From: Halalkalibacter krulwichiae
GTDB lineage: Bacteria; Bacillota; Bacilli; Bacillales; Bacillaceae_D
Reading direction: 5' to 3'
Length of the DNA: 64,000 bases
NCBI RefSeq assembly: GCF_002109385.1
Contig: NZ_CP020814.1
Coordinates: 250,001 to 314,000 of the forward strand
The notes under the pieces: generated by a model
Databases searched by the model: none
What the model was told of the DNA's origin: nothing
The model's input: the letters and a program-made list of their open reading frames with translations, nothing else
Part shown: piece after piece, positions 55,397 to 64,000 of the stretch
Layout of the letters: every line of letters starts with the position of its first letter
Numbering within the stretch: position 1 is the stretch's first letter
Position numbers and translations under genes: made by a program

Positions 55397-56395
55397 ATGA
55401 ATCGTACTCTTCTTTATACAGTATTACTTTTTGCTTTTATGACAGCAACAGGATACGCTGTTTACTTTTATAAACAATCTCAGCTAACTGATGAGAAAAT
55501 AGTTGAAGCGATGCTTTCTGAAAACGACTTTCCGGAGTACCATTTTGCTTTAATTGGAGAAGAAATGAATCATGATTACTGGCGATTAGTTGGACAAGGT
55601 GCGGAGAAAGCAGAAGGTAGTTACGATGTTTTTGTTGAATATGAGGGGCCTAAGCGTTCCAACCCAGTTGAGCAGCTTAAGTTGTTAGATATGGCTATTA
55701 AATCGAAGGTAGATGGAATTATTGTGCAAGCGCTTAACGAACATTTTACTCCATTAATAGATCAGGCTGTAGCTCAAGGAATTCCTGTAATCACGATTGA
55801 TACGGATTCTTCAGAAAGTATGCGCAGTGCCTACATTGGAACTGACAATTACTTAGCGGGTCAATTAGCTGGGAAAGCTTTAGTTGAAGATACGAAAGGT
55901 GAAGCAACAGTCGGAATCATCTCCGGCAGTTTTGATAACGCCCATCACCTACAGAGAGTAAAAGGATTCAAAGATGTGGTAGAAGAAGTTGAAGGGATTA
56001 AGATTGTCGCAATCGAGGAGTCAAACATCTCACGAGTAGATGCCGAGGAAAAAGCTTATCAAATGTTAAGCGAGCATGATAACATTACCGCCTTCTATGG
56101 AACGAGTTCCTATAATGGAGTGGGAATCGTCGCGGCGGCAAAATCCCTTAATAAGCAGAATGATATGTATGTGATTACCTTTGATCCGATTGATGAGAAT
56201 ATTCAATTGCTGGAAAATGGCGATATTGATGCAATTGTGGAACAACAACCATTTGAAATGGGTCTTCTTAGTATTAAGAAAATGGTAGAGAACATTAACG
56301 GCGAGCCGATTCAAGAGGTGTACCATACAGATTTATCGATTATTCGGAGCTCGGACTTGCCCAATAGAAATCGTCAACAGAGTGGCTCGTTATGA
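55397..56395 (+). CDS. membrane-anchored sugar-binding protein, XylFII/RbsB type
   Basis: The 332-residue protein has one N-terminal membrane anchor (about 5-25) and no lipobox cysteine, then a type I periplasmic binding domain: FALIGEEMNHDYWRLVGQG, KVDGIIVQALNE, GIPVITIDTDS, AYIGTDNYLAGQ and the VKGFKDVVEE segment. There is no adjacent sugar ABC transporter. The next two genes are a LytS-type kinase and a YesN-type regulator with an ATGA overlap. The same trio in Clostridium (XylFII-LytS-YesN) senses D-xylose, with the binding protein docking on the kinase. The sugar here is inferred to be a pentose or similar. Confidence 0.82.
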   Translation: MNRTLLYTVLLFAFMTATGYAVYFYKQSQLTDEKIVEAMLSENDFPEYHFALIGEEMNHDYWRLVGQGAEKAEGSYDVFVEYEGPKRSNPVEQLKLLDMAIKSKVDGIIVQALNEHFTPLIDQAVAQGIPVITIDTDSSESMRSAYIGTDNYLAGQLAGKALVEDTKGEATVGIISGSFDNAHHLQRVKGFKDVVEEVEGIKIVAIEESNISRVDAEEKAYQMLSEHDNITAFYGTSSYNGVGIVAAAKSLNKQNDMYVITFDPIDENIQLLENGDIDAIVEQQPFEMGLLSIKKMVENINGEPIQEVYHTDLSIIRSSDLPNRNRQQSGSL

Positions 56396-57816
56396 TAAAA
56401 ATTCGTACAAAGTTACTCGTTTATTTTGCTAGTATCCTTGTATTACTAGTGCTGTTATTTCTTGTTAGGGAGCAAAGCAACGACAAAGTCATGGAACTTT
56501 ATAATGAGAATGTTGAATATTTCTTTCTTTTAAATGAAATTACGAAAGCAACGAACCAGACTTTTCAATCTCTACAAATTTATGTTCACGAGCCTTTGAC
56601 CGATAACTTACAACTTTATCAAACAGAGAAAGAGCAACTGCTTCAGTTACAACAAATAGTTAGAGATACAGATAAAGATGGGGTAGCTAAGAAAAATGTT
56701 GTACACATGATAACGAGCTTTCTCGACCAAACAGAACAGACAATAGACGGGATAGTGAACCAAGATATTCAGCAGTATTCCATTCATTTAAGTGAAGCTG
56801 AGAGAACAGCTTCTTATATACATGAAAAAACACTTGATATTATTAACGTGGAACTTACAAACTCTCAAGAGTTATCTGTGCTTTTAAATGAGAAGGTAGC
56901 GAATACAAAGAAAATGGGGACAGCGATCATAATCGCAATCATTGTCCTCAGTATTTTATTTGCTCTATGGTTTTCAAATGGAATAACGAGAACAATTGAA
57001 AGGTTAACCAAGGCAGCACAAGAAATATCAACTGGACGTTATAAAGGTGAGGATGTCGTTGTTTCGCGAAAGGATGAGCTTTGGTTTTTGACGAAGACCT
57101 TTAATGAAATGAAACAGAATATCCTAGAGTCGGTAAGTGAGATAGAAGAAAAAGCTAGGCTAGCTCAATTATTAAAAGAGATGGAATTAAAAAGCTTGCA
57201 AAACCAAATCAATCCGCATTTCCTTTTTAACACGTTAAACACAATATCAAAGACGTCTTATATTGAGGGAGCAGAACGAACAAGTGACTTAATTTCTGCT
57301 GTTTCTACCTTGCTTCGATATAATATTGGAAATTTAGAACGTCCAACGACATTGAAAGATGAAGTCGAAATTGTAAAAGAGTATTTCTTTATTCAACAGG
57401 CGCGTTTTCGTGATCGAGTAGAGTTTATCGAGAAAGTAGATCCTGGTTGCCTATCCACACCGATTCCATGCCTAACGCTACAGCCTATCATTGAGAACGC
57501 GTTTATTCATGGAATTGAAAGTATGGCTAAGGGAGCAAAAATTGCTTTGCATATATACGATGACAAGAACAAGGTCTGTATTGATGTCATTGACAATGGT
57601 GTAGGGATGGATCAAAAGAAGATTAACCGGTTGTTAGGCAAAGAGGAAGAGTCAGAGGGTTCAATACTTAATAAAGGTTCAGGTCATTCTACTGGGATTG
57701 GAATGAACAATGTAAGGAATCGACTTAAATTATTTGACAAAGAAAGTTCCTTTACAATCTCTTCAAATGTTGGTGAAGGGACAAAGGTTAGCATCCGATT
57801 AAGTCAATCAAGATAG
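56392..57816 (+). CDS. sensor histidine kinase, LytS/YesM type
   Basis: The 474-residue kinase has two membrane helices (about 7-25 and 178-198) around an extracellular helical domain, a HAMP segment (about 200-250), the phosphoacceptor region LQNQINPHFLFNTLN with His near 275, and a C-terminal ATPase domain with DNGVGM and GIGMNNVRNRL. It overlaps the upstream binding-protein gene by four bases and lies ten bases before the response regulator. Its sensor part is probably driven by the binding protein. Confidence 0.93.
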   Translation: MIKIRTKLLVYFASILVLLVLLFLVREQSNDKVMELYNENVEYFFLLNEITKATNQTFQSLQIYVHEPLTDNLQLYQTEKEQLLQLQQIVRDTDKDGVAKKNVVHMITSFLDQTEQTIDGIVNQDIQQYSIHLSEAERTASYIHEKTLDIINVELTNSQELSVLLNEKVANTKKMGTAIIIAIIVLSILFALWFSNGITRTIERLTKAAQEISTGRYKGEDVVVSRKDELWFLTKTFNEMKQNILESVSEIEEKARLAQLLKEMELKSLQNQINPHFLFNTLNTISKTSYIEGAERTSDLISAVSTLLRYNIGNLERPTTLKDEVEIVKEYFFIQQARFRDRVEFIEKVDPGCLSTPIPCLTLQPIIENAFIHGIESMAKGAKIALHIYDDKNKVCIDVIDNGVGMDQKKINRLLGKEEESEGSILNKGSGHSTGIGMNNVRNRLKLFDKESSFTISSNVGEGTKVSIRLSQSR

Positions 57817-57826
57817 GGGGAGCTAT

Positions 57827-59404
57827 GTGTTAAAAGTCATGCTTGTTGATGATGAACCAATTGAAAGGGAAGGCCTCAGCTTAATACTTGGTAGAAATCG
57901 GTCTAATTTTGAAATTGTTTCAGAAGCCGAGAATGGAAAAGAAGCGGTTGAGCGCGCCCTAACTTATCAACCAGATTTAATATTTATGGATATAAAAATG
58001 CCTGAATTTGATGGCATAGAGGCAATAAGAAGAATTGCAGCCGAGCTTCCAAACACGAAATTTATTATGATATCAGCCTTTGATACCTTTGATTATGCTC
58101 GTGAAGCAATGAGATTTGGAATTAAAGAATATTTATTAAAACCAAGCAAAGTGATCGAGGTGTTAGAAGCGTTCGACCGTATGGCAGAAGAAATTGCAAG
58201 TGAAAAACAAAGAGTGACAGAAGTAGAGCAAATCAATCATCGCCTTGAGAGAGTCCATTCTTTAGTAGAAAGAGACTTTATTGTTTCTTTAATTATGGAT
58301 CACGTTCATGAGTTTGCACAGGGAGAGTGGGATGATTGGATAAGTTTGAAACTAGAACATAAGCAAGGGTTTGCAGCAGTATTCTCGTTTGAATCAGATA
58401 GCCGCCACCCAGACCGTGAAGAAAAGAGCCGGTGGTATCGAATTTTGAAACAAGTATTACAAAAGCAAAGCACATCTTGTTTTATTGGTCCGCTAACCGG
58501 TTTCCAAGTTCCTGTTCTTGTGTTATTTACCGATCAAGAGCAAACAGATGATGAAGTCAGACACAGTTTTATACGTACGGTCATTCGCCAAGTCCAAAAA
58601 AATTTGGAGCATTGTCGGCTGTATGCTGGTGTTGGTACGGTTGTAACTGACGTAAACCAATTTTCAAACTCATACAAGGAAGCTGTTTATGCGTTGGAGT
58701 TCGTTCATAGTCATCGAAGTGCCACTTATTTAGTGTACAATGAAAGATTGAAGCAAAAACGCAAAGATTTGATTCCTTTTGAGTTAGAAAAAGGTTTAGT
58801 TGAGGCTGTTAAAAAAGGGGATATACAAGAAGGACTACAAAAATTCGATTCGTATTTTCAATCAATTCAGCAAGCCACTGATTTTAAGGTGAACCTCGTT
58901 CAAAGGGCGATAGAGGATTTCTTTATTGTGTTAACCCGCTCCATAAAAGAACTTGGATTTGATGGCGATATTCAAGTAGGATTAGGAAAATTAGAAACAA
59001 CGATGCAAATAAAAGAGGTTGCTAAGTCACAGCTAATAACGGTAACTGAGCTCTTGGGAGAGTGGCGCACGAATGGAATACGAGATTTGCTTTTACAAGC
59101 TAAGGAATATATGGACAACAATTACCACAAATCTATTTCTCTTGAAGGGGTAGCCGATGAGATTGGAATTAGTTCTTATTATTTAAGTAAGTTGTTTAAA
59201 GAAAAATTCCAAGTCACTTTTATGGAATATTTGAAGAATACTAGAATACAAAAGGCAATCGCACTACTTTTGGATAGAGAAAACATGCCATTAAAGGAAA
59301 TAGCGTTGAATGTCGGATATAAAGATCCTAATTATTTTAGCACTGCCTTTAAAAAGGAAGTCGGTATGAGCCCGAGTGAATATCGAAATAAATATCATCA
59401 TTAA
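57827..59404 (+). CDS. AraC-type response regulator, YesN type
   Basis: The 525-residue protein has an N-terminal receiver domain with the phosphorylated Asp55 in FMDIKMPEFDG and the conserved Lys in LLKPSK (about 105), a long linker of about 290 residues, and a C-terminal AraC double helix-turn-helix (about 430-525; YKDPNYFSTAFKKEVG). It starts at a GTG at 57827 after AGGGGGAG. Its likely target is the sugar symporter gene downstream, whose upstream DNA carries a candidate site. Confidence 0.93.
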   Translation: MLKVMLVDDEPIEREGLSLILGRNRSNFEIVSEAENGKEAVERALTYQPDLIFMDIKMPEFDGIEAIRRIAAELPNTKFIMISAFDTFDYAREAMRFGIKEYLLKPSKVIEVLEAFDRMAEEIASEKQRVTEVEQINHRLERVHSLVERDFIVSLIMDHVHEFAQGEWDDWISLKLEHKQGFAAVFSFESDSRHPDREEKSRWYRILKQVLQKQSTSCFIGPLTGFQVPVLVLFTDQEQTDDEVRHSFIRTVIRQVQKNLEHCRLYAGVGTVVTDVNQFSNSYKEAVYALEFVHSHRSATYLVYNERLKQKRKDLIPFELEKGLVEAVKKGDIQEGLQKFDSYFQSIQQATDFKVNLVQRAIEDFFIVLTRSIKELGFDGDIQVGLGKLETTMQIKEVAKSQLITVTELLGEWRTNGIRDLLLQAKEYMDNNYHKSISLEGVADEIGISSYYLSKLFKEKFQVTFMEYLKNTRIQKAIALLLDRENMPLKEIALNVGYKDPNYFSTAFKKEVGMSPSEYRNKYHH

Positions 59405-59433
59405 AACAGCGGTTATGTACTGCTGTTTTTTTT
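59404..59433 (+). terminator. terminator of the sugar-sensing operon
   Basis: AAACAGC pairs with GCTGTTT, followed by a run of T. Confidence 0.78.
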
Positions 59434-59530
59434 GTAATATGCGTTGCTGTCAATTCTTCTGACTAGGCAAGGTTTCTAGTACGGTATCAACTTTTACAAG
59501 AATTTATAGGTAATGGCAAGAAAGTAAAGG

Positions 59531-59544
59531 TGAAAGCGCTATCT
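59531..59544. promoter_or_regulatory. cre-like site (CcpA)
   Basis: TGAAAGCGCTATCT matches the cre consensus except for the last base. It lies about 200 bases before the symporter gene and suggests catabolite repression. Confidence 0.55.
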
Positions 59545-59550
59545 AGTATG

Positions 59551-59580
59551 CGTTTTCATGATAGTTTTAATGTATGAAAA
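59551..59580. repeat. imperfect inverted repeat, copy 1
   Basis: CGTTTTCATGATAGTTT begins a 27-base motif that ends in TGAA; TTTTCAT and ATGAAAA form an inverted repeat around it. A second copy with three differences lies at 61511-61537. It may be a binding site for the AraC-type response regulator. Confidence 0.55.
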
Positions 59581-59741
59581 GATTGTTTATCGAGTTAAAC
59601 AAGGTATTGAAAGCGGAATCATATTAAGTGATGGCCCTAGTGAGAAGGTAAGAGATAATCAGAAGGGTCTAAGAATGAATAAAAAAACATGTTTAAGAGA
59701 GGGGAGGAAGAAAGAGAAAATAAATTTCTCTTTTGTCACGT

Positions 59742-61135
59742 ATGATGAAGAAAAATAGTACGTTATACATTGTGTTAATTACACTCGTTGCAACACTTGG
59801 TGGACTGTTATTTGGATATGACACAGCAGTTATTTCAGGAGCTGAAGGTTCACTTCAAACGTATTTTGCAGATAGCTTAGGTCTTAGTTCCCTTGTACAT
59901 GGCATTACCGTTTCAAGTGCATTGATTGGTTGTATCATCGGGGGGCTGATCTCAGGTTATTTTGCCACTCGATTCGGAAGAAAAAATACGCTAATCCTTG
60001 CAGCGCTTTTATTCTTAGTATCTGCATTAGGCTCTGCGTTTCCTGAATTTTTATTTTTTACAAAAGGAGAGCCTTCGATTGCGCTATTGATTACTTTTAA
60101 TATTTATCGGATCATCGGGGAATTGGTGTTGGCTTAGCCTCGGCTGTTTCACCAATGTATATTGGTGAAATTGCTCCTGCTCGTATAAGAGGTACATTGG
60201 TTTCCTTGAACCAATTTGCGATTATATTTGGGATGTTAGTCGTTTATTTTGTTAACTGGGGAATTGGAAGAGGACAATCAATGGAATGGATTAATGACGT
60301 CGGTTGGCGCTATATGTTCTTATCAGAGGCCATTCCTGCGTTGCTATTCTTACTTCTGTTGTTTACAGTCCCAGAAACACCAAGGTATTTAGTATCTAAA
60401 AATCAGGATGAAAAGGCGATGGCTGTCCTGTCTAAGATCTATGATCAAACAATGGCAAAAGCCACCATGTTTGAGATTAAGAAGTCTTTTGATGTAAGTA
60501 AAGCAAGATTATTCTCATTTGGAAAAACGATTATTGTGATCGGGATTTTATTATCGGTATTCCAGCAATTTGTTGGGATTAATGTTGCACTTTATTATGC
60601 TCCACGTATTTTTGAAAGCATGGGAGCAGCAAGAGATGCATCTATGTTTCAAACGATCGTTATGGGTTTAGTTAACGTATTATTTACGTTGATTGCCATT
60701 TTTACAGTCGATAAATTTGGTAGAAAACCACTTTTAATTATCGGTTCTATTGGAATGACGATTGGGATGTTTGGAGTGGCAGGAATGGCATTCTCAAATA
60801 CAATTGGAATCGGAACACTAATTTTCATTATTATTTACACAGCATCATTTATGATGTCTTGGGGACCAGTCGTTTGGGTATTAATTTCCGAAATCTTCCC
60901 TAACAAGATTAGAGGACAAGCTGTGGCAATTGCTGTAGCAGCTCAGTGGGCTGCCAACTATTTCATATCTTCTACGTATCCAGCGATGATGGAATTTAGC
61001 GGTGGTTTAACGTATTCTTTTTATGGAATAATGAGTTTGCTTTCAGCAATCTTCATTTGGAAGTTTATTCCTGAAACGAAAGGAAGATCACTGGAAGAAT
61101 TAGAGACGATGTTGATAAATAAAAAGAGCGCTTAA
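59742..61135 (+). CDS. MFS sugar:proton symporter (XylE/AraE/GalP type), apparent frameshift
   Basis: The two frames (59742-60137 and 60155-61135) form one twelve-helix sugar porter of about 465 residues. Family marks are GGLLFGYDTAVISGA (helix 1), GRKNTLI, the PMYIGEIAPARIRG loop, VPETPRYL, QQFVGINVALYYAP and PETKGRSLEELE at the end. The break is in the GGGG at 60117-60120; adding one G gives YRIIGGIGVGLASA. The ATG at 59742 lacks a close ribosome binding site: GGGGAGG is at 59701-59707 with a 9-bp AT-rich hairpin (59711-59733) between. A XylFII-LytS-YesN-like system lies upstream. Confidence 0.85.
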
Positions 61136-61154
61136 GTAGGAATGATGTTAAAAA

Positions 61155-61207
61155 AAGGCTGACTCGAAAAGTCGCAAGTAGATAGCGATGATTGAGTCAG
61201 TCTTTTC
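61155..61207 (+). terminator. terminator of the sugar symporter gene
   Basis: AAGGCTGACTC pairs with GAGTCAGTCTT (one GU pair) over a 28-base arm region that can itself fold, followed by TTTT. Confidence 0.7.
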
Positions 61208-61371
61208 TTATATATCATGCAAGACGAAAGAAGATGAGTCATCTTCGTTAAAAAACAACTATTTGTTTCCGATAAAGAGAGGTTTTGCCTTCTGAAAAAT
61301 CTATCATGAGGAGCAGCTATATTGTTTTGACTTTTTATGGATGCTCTAAAAGATATCGAATATAACAAACT

Positions 61372-61398
61372 AGGTACCGTCTTTTTCGGTACTTTTTT
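61372..61398 (+). terminator. small hairpin with T-run
   Basis: AGGTACCG pairs with CGGTACTT over a seven-base loop, followed by six T. No gene ends directly in front of it; it may be a back-up terminator. Confidence 0.6.
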
Positions 61399-61510
61399 GT
61401 GTTAGTACAAATAGCTTTTCGATGGCTTTAACAGTGGAGGAATTCGAAGTGTAAAAGGCTGTGTATGTAAAAGCAATGTAAAGAAAATGAACGAGCTTTT
61501 GCGTTGTTTT

Positions 61511-61537
61511 CGTTTTCATGATAGTTTCAACGTTTGA
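61511..61537. repeat. imperfect inverted repeat, copy 2
   Basis: This copy shares the 17 bases CGTTTTCATGATAGTTT with copy 1 and diverges at three of the next ten. It lies 180 bases before the LTA-synthase-like gene. Confidence 0.55.
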
Positions 61538-61716
61538 AGTCTTGTGGTATGATTCATTTTGGCTCTTTTCTATCGCTATAGATTGATAATATTTTCATAG
61601 TGTTAAAAAGTATTCAAAGATCAGACGACTTATTAGAGAAGAAATTTGGTATAATATAAAAATCTGGTAAAAAATTGTAAAGGTTTTGTGAAGTTACTAG
61701 GGGAGAGGAGTTAGAA

Positions 61717-63564
61717 ATGACTAACTTAAAATCAATCTTTTCTAGATTAAAGTTTTTTTGGTTAGCGGTTTTTTTGCTAACGATTAAAACATACGTTCTT
61801 TATAAAGTAGGGTTTACGATCCCGATTGAAAATCGTCTTCAAGAATTTATTTTAATGATAAATCCAATTAGTTCGGCTGTGCTGTTCATTGGACTTTCCT
61901 TATTTTTTACAGGGAAAGTGAGAAATTACATGGTGATCGTGACAAGCACGATCGCAACGCTTATTCTGTACTTTAATCTCGTATACTATCGCTTTTTTTC
62001 AGATTTTATTACATTGCCTGTGTTATTTCAGACGAATAACGCGAAAGATCTATCCAGCAGTGTCTTGGAATTAATGCATGTTAGTGACTTGTTTTTGTTC
62101 GTGGATGTTCTCTTTCTAATTGTATTAATGTTTAAGGGGAAAGTACCTGTTGTTAATAAAAAAAGATTAGAAGGTTTTGCAATTGTAGCTTTGGCCTTTG
62201 TACTTTTCTTTGTTAATTTGCAAATTGCTCATAAAGAACGGACAGAATTATTAACGAGGTCATTTGACCGTGAGTTATTAGTGAAAAACATTGGAATGTT
62301 TAATTACCATGTGTATGATGCTTTTATTCAATCCCAATCTAAAACGCAGCGAGTGTTTGCGAATGGTTCTGAAATGGAAGAAATCATTGATTATCGTAAT
62401 GAGAATTACAAAGAGCCTGATGAGGACTTGTTTGGGATAGCTGAAGGTAAAAATGTTATTGTGCTGTCACTAGAGTCGCTTCAGAGTTTTGTGATCAATG
62501 AAACGTTAGATGGCGAAGAAATCACACCATTCTTGAATGAATTAATTAATGAGAGTTACTACTTTGAGAATTTCTACCACCAAACGGCACAAGGGAAAAC
62601 ATCTGACTCTGAATTTCTAGTTGCTACTTCTTTGTTTGGTAGAAATAGTGGATCTGTATTCTTTACCCATGCTGGCAACTCATATAATGCACTTCCTGAA
62701 ATTTTAACAAACGACAGTTATTTCACTTCGGTGATGCATGCTAATAATAAAAGCTTTTGGAATCGGGATGTGATGTATCAATCTTTAGGATATCAAACGT
62801 ATTTTGATATTAATTCCTACGACGTCCATGAAGAAAATTCCGTTGGATGGGGCTTGAAGGATAAAGACTTTTTTGAACAATCGATTGAACTTCTGCAATC
62901 ACAACCAGAACCTTATTATACAAAATTCATTACATTGACGAATCATTTTCCATTTGAGCTAGGTGAGGAAGATCGTTTGATTAATGAGTTCGATTCAAAT
63001 AGCGGAACACTAAATCGATATTTCCCAACAGTCCGTTATATGGATTATGCTCTGGAACACTTCTTTGACCGCTTAAAAGAAGAAGGAATTTATGAGGATT
63101 CGATCTTTATTATGTATGGAGATCATTATGGAATTTCTCAAAACCATAACCGAGCAATGAGTATGTTCTTAGAAAAAGAAGAGATTACAGACTTTGATAC
63201 TGTTCAGCTTCAAAGAGTTCCAATGCTCGTTCACATTCCTGGTCATAAAGGTCACGAGTTGCGTGAAACAGTTTCTGGGCAAATTGATGTGAAGCCGACG
63301 ATCATGCATTTACTAGGTATTGAGTCAAAATATGATATACAGTTTGGGTCTGATTTATTTGCACCAGAGCGTGAGTCATTTACGGTTCTACGTGATGGAA
63401 GCTTTATCACAGATGATTATGTCTTTACAAAAGGAGTTTGTTATTCAAAGGAAACGGAAGCTGAAACTGATATCGAAAGCTGTGAACCTTATTTCGATAA
63501 AGCTAACAAAGACTTAACGAATTCCGATAAAATCATTTATGGAGACTTATTGCGTTTCTATTAA
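61717..63564 (+). CDS. ltaS: lipoteichoic acid synthase family protein
   Basis: LtaS-type enzymes polymerise glycerol phosphate from phosphatidylglycerol at the outer face of the membrane. The 615-residue protein has five membrane helices (about 12-170), then an extracellular sulfatase-fold domain. Metal ligands and the nucleophile are visible: Glu253 in SLES, Thr295 in AQGKTSDSEF, WGLKDKDFF and MYGDHYG. B. subtilis has four paralogues (LtaS, YfnI, YqgS, YvgJ), and I cannot tell which one this corresponds to. A TATAAT near 61651 may be its -10 box. It follows GGGGAGAGG. Confidence 0.9.
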   Translation: MTNLKSIFSRLKFFWLAVFLLTIKTYVLYKVGFTIPIENRLQEFILMINPISSAVLFIGLSLFFTGKVRNYMVIVTSTIATLILYFNLVYYRFFSDFITLPVLFQTNNAKDLSSSVLELMHVSDLFLFVDVLFLIVLMFKGKVPVVNKKRLEGFAIVALAFVLFFVNLQIAHKERTELLTRSFDRELLVKNIGMFNYHVYDAFIQSQSKTQRVFANGSEMEEIIDYRNENYKEPDEDLFGIAEGKNVIVLSLESLQSFVINETLDGEEITPFLNELINESYYFENFYHQTAQGKTSDSEFLVATSLFGRNSGSVFFTHAGNSYNALPEILTNDSYFTSVMHANNKSFWNRDVMYQSLGYQTYFDINSYDVHEENSVGWGLKDKDFFEQSIELLQSQPEPYYTKFITLTNHFPFELGEEDRLINEFDSNSGTLNRYFPTVRYMDYALEHFFDRLKEEGIYEDSIFIMYGDHYGISQNHNRAMSMFLEKEEITDFDTVQLQRVPMLVHIPGHKGHELRETVSGQIDVKPTIMHLLGIESKYDIQFGSDLFAPERESFTVLRDGSFITDDYVFTKGVCYSKETEAETDIESCEPYFDKANKDLTNSDKIIYGDLLRFY

Positions 63565-63708
63565 CAATGACCATTGTTTATAATGATAAGGGGCTTTCCA
63601 AAAAGCCGAATCAGAGTTGGCAATGGCTTCGTTTGCTACGCGCCTTGAGAGAAGAAACGACTTCTCCCAAGTTTTTCAAAAAAAGTAACGACTTCGCTCG
63701 TTGCTTTA

Positions 63709-63758
63709 GGGGCGTCCCAAAAGGTCAAAGTCAGACCTTTTGAGACGCCTCTTTTTTT
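63709..63758 (+). terminator. terminator of the ltaS-type gene
   Basis: GGGGCGTCCCAAAAGGTC pairs with GACCTTTTGAGACGCCTC (a few mismatches), followed by seven T. The same hairpin family occurs at 11438-11485. Confidence 0.88.
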
Positions 63759-63778
63759 AATGGAGAAAGGGGTTTACC

Positions 63779-64000
63779 ATGAAGATTAAGACGATGAAAG
63801 AGGCAGAAGATCTTATATACCATTCGTATCTACGAGCAATTGGACATATTACGGAAGTGAAAGATGAAAATGTAAAAAGACCTGAGTTGACGAGAAGACT
63901 GTTAGATTTACTCGGAGCGCCTGATAAAGGACAAAGGTTTATTTTAGTTACAGGGAGTAAAGGGAAGGGTTCAACTGCCCGTTTCATTTCCTCTTTGCTA
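63779..64000 (+). CDS. Mur-ligase/folylpolyglutamate synthase-like protein, N-terminal part
   Basis: The first 74 residues are present. The ATG at 63779 follows GAGAAAGGGG. The P-loop reads LVTGSKGKGSTARF (about 56-69), the nucleotide-binding start of the Mur ligase/FolC superfamily, but with GSKGKGST in place of the usual GTNGKGST of FolC. The N-terminal stretch resembles the FolC helical start. The frame runs off the window, so folate or another amide-ligase role remains open. Confidence 0.65.
   Translation, partial: MKIKTMKEAEDLIYHSYLRAIGHITEVKDENVKRPELTRRLLDLLGAPDKGQRFILVTGSKGKGSTARFISSLL

Overview
The window looks like the chromosome of a low-GC, Gram-positive, endospore-former-type Bacillaceae (Bacillus/Alkalihalobacillus-like). 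Reasons: AT-rich DNA, strong AAGGAGG ribosome binding sites, a TTG-started groES, a CIRCE operator, and a conserved gene order known from Bacillus subtilis (rrn-tRNA remnant, thiL, tsaE, tsaB, rimI, tsaD, ydiF, rex, tatA, tatC, ydiK, ydiL, groES, groEL).

Layout. 1-3.2 kb: a partial DedA membrane gene, a magnesium transporter (mgtE) with an elaborate leader (attenuator hairpin plus a Pro/Glu-rich leader peptide), and a PLP-dependent Cys/Met-metabolism enzyme. 3.3-3.7 kb: an orphan 5S rRNA and tRNA-fMet. 3.8-21 kb: the conserved core (thiamine kinase, t6A tRNA-modification genes, ABC-F ATPase, Rex, Tat translocase, groESL), interrupted after tsaD by a DnaA-box cluster and a small membrane-protein cluster. 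A DoxX gene after tatC carries a near-perfect Rex box.

21.0-41.5 kb is an accessory island at the 3' end of groEL. It is bounded by an imperfect direct repeat that duplicates the groEL tail, a GCTAAC-N5-GCTAAC motif and the groEL terminator. Part one (21-36 kb) is a catabolic cassette: LacI regulator with two matching operators and a cre site, a TRAP transporter, several dehydrogenases, an RraA-like protein, an AEC carrier, glycerate kinase and PEP carboxylase. It probably feeds a hydroxy-acid through glycerate and PEP to oxaloacetate. Part two (36-41 kb) is a roughly 5 kb module flanked by two 94-bp repeats (88% identical). It holds a zinc-ribbon protein, a TOTE-type primase-helicase and an AlbA_2/Schlafen-type protein, and is the best candidate for a little-described (probably defence) system here. 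No recombinase gene is visible in the island.

41.6-48.3 kb: a Nik/Opp-type ABC transporter operon under a consensus promoter overlapped by a Fur box, then a MATE exporter; this suggests metallophore or iron-related uptake rather than simple peptide import. 48.6-52.3 kb: a small stress-type membrane peptide behind a sigma-B-like promoter, a hypothetical protein, a decayed stretch and a sulfatase. 52.6-55.3 kb: ddl and murF. 55.4-61.1 kb: a XylFII-LytS-YesN-like sugar-sensing system with an MFS sugar/proton symporter. 61.7-64 kb: LTA-synthase-like protein and the start of a Mur-ligase-fold gene.

A quality warning: five reading frames break at runs of G (or GGGCC), and each is restored by one extra G/C. 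This uniform pattern suggests consensus undercalls rather than pseudogenes. Three other lesions (dctP stop codon, oppA frameshift/deletion, ppc C-terminus) have a different character.
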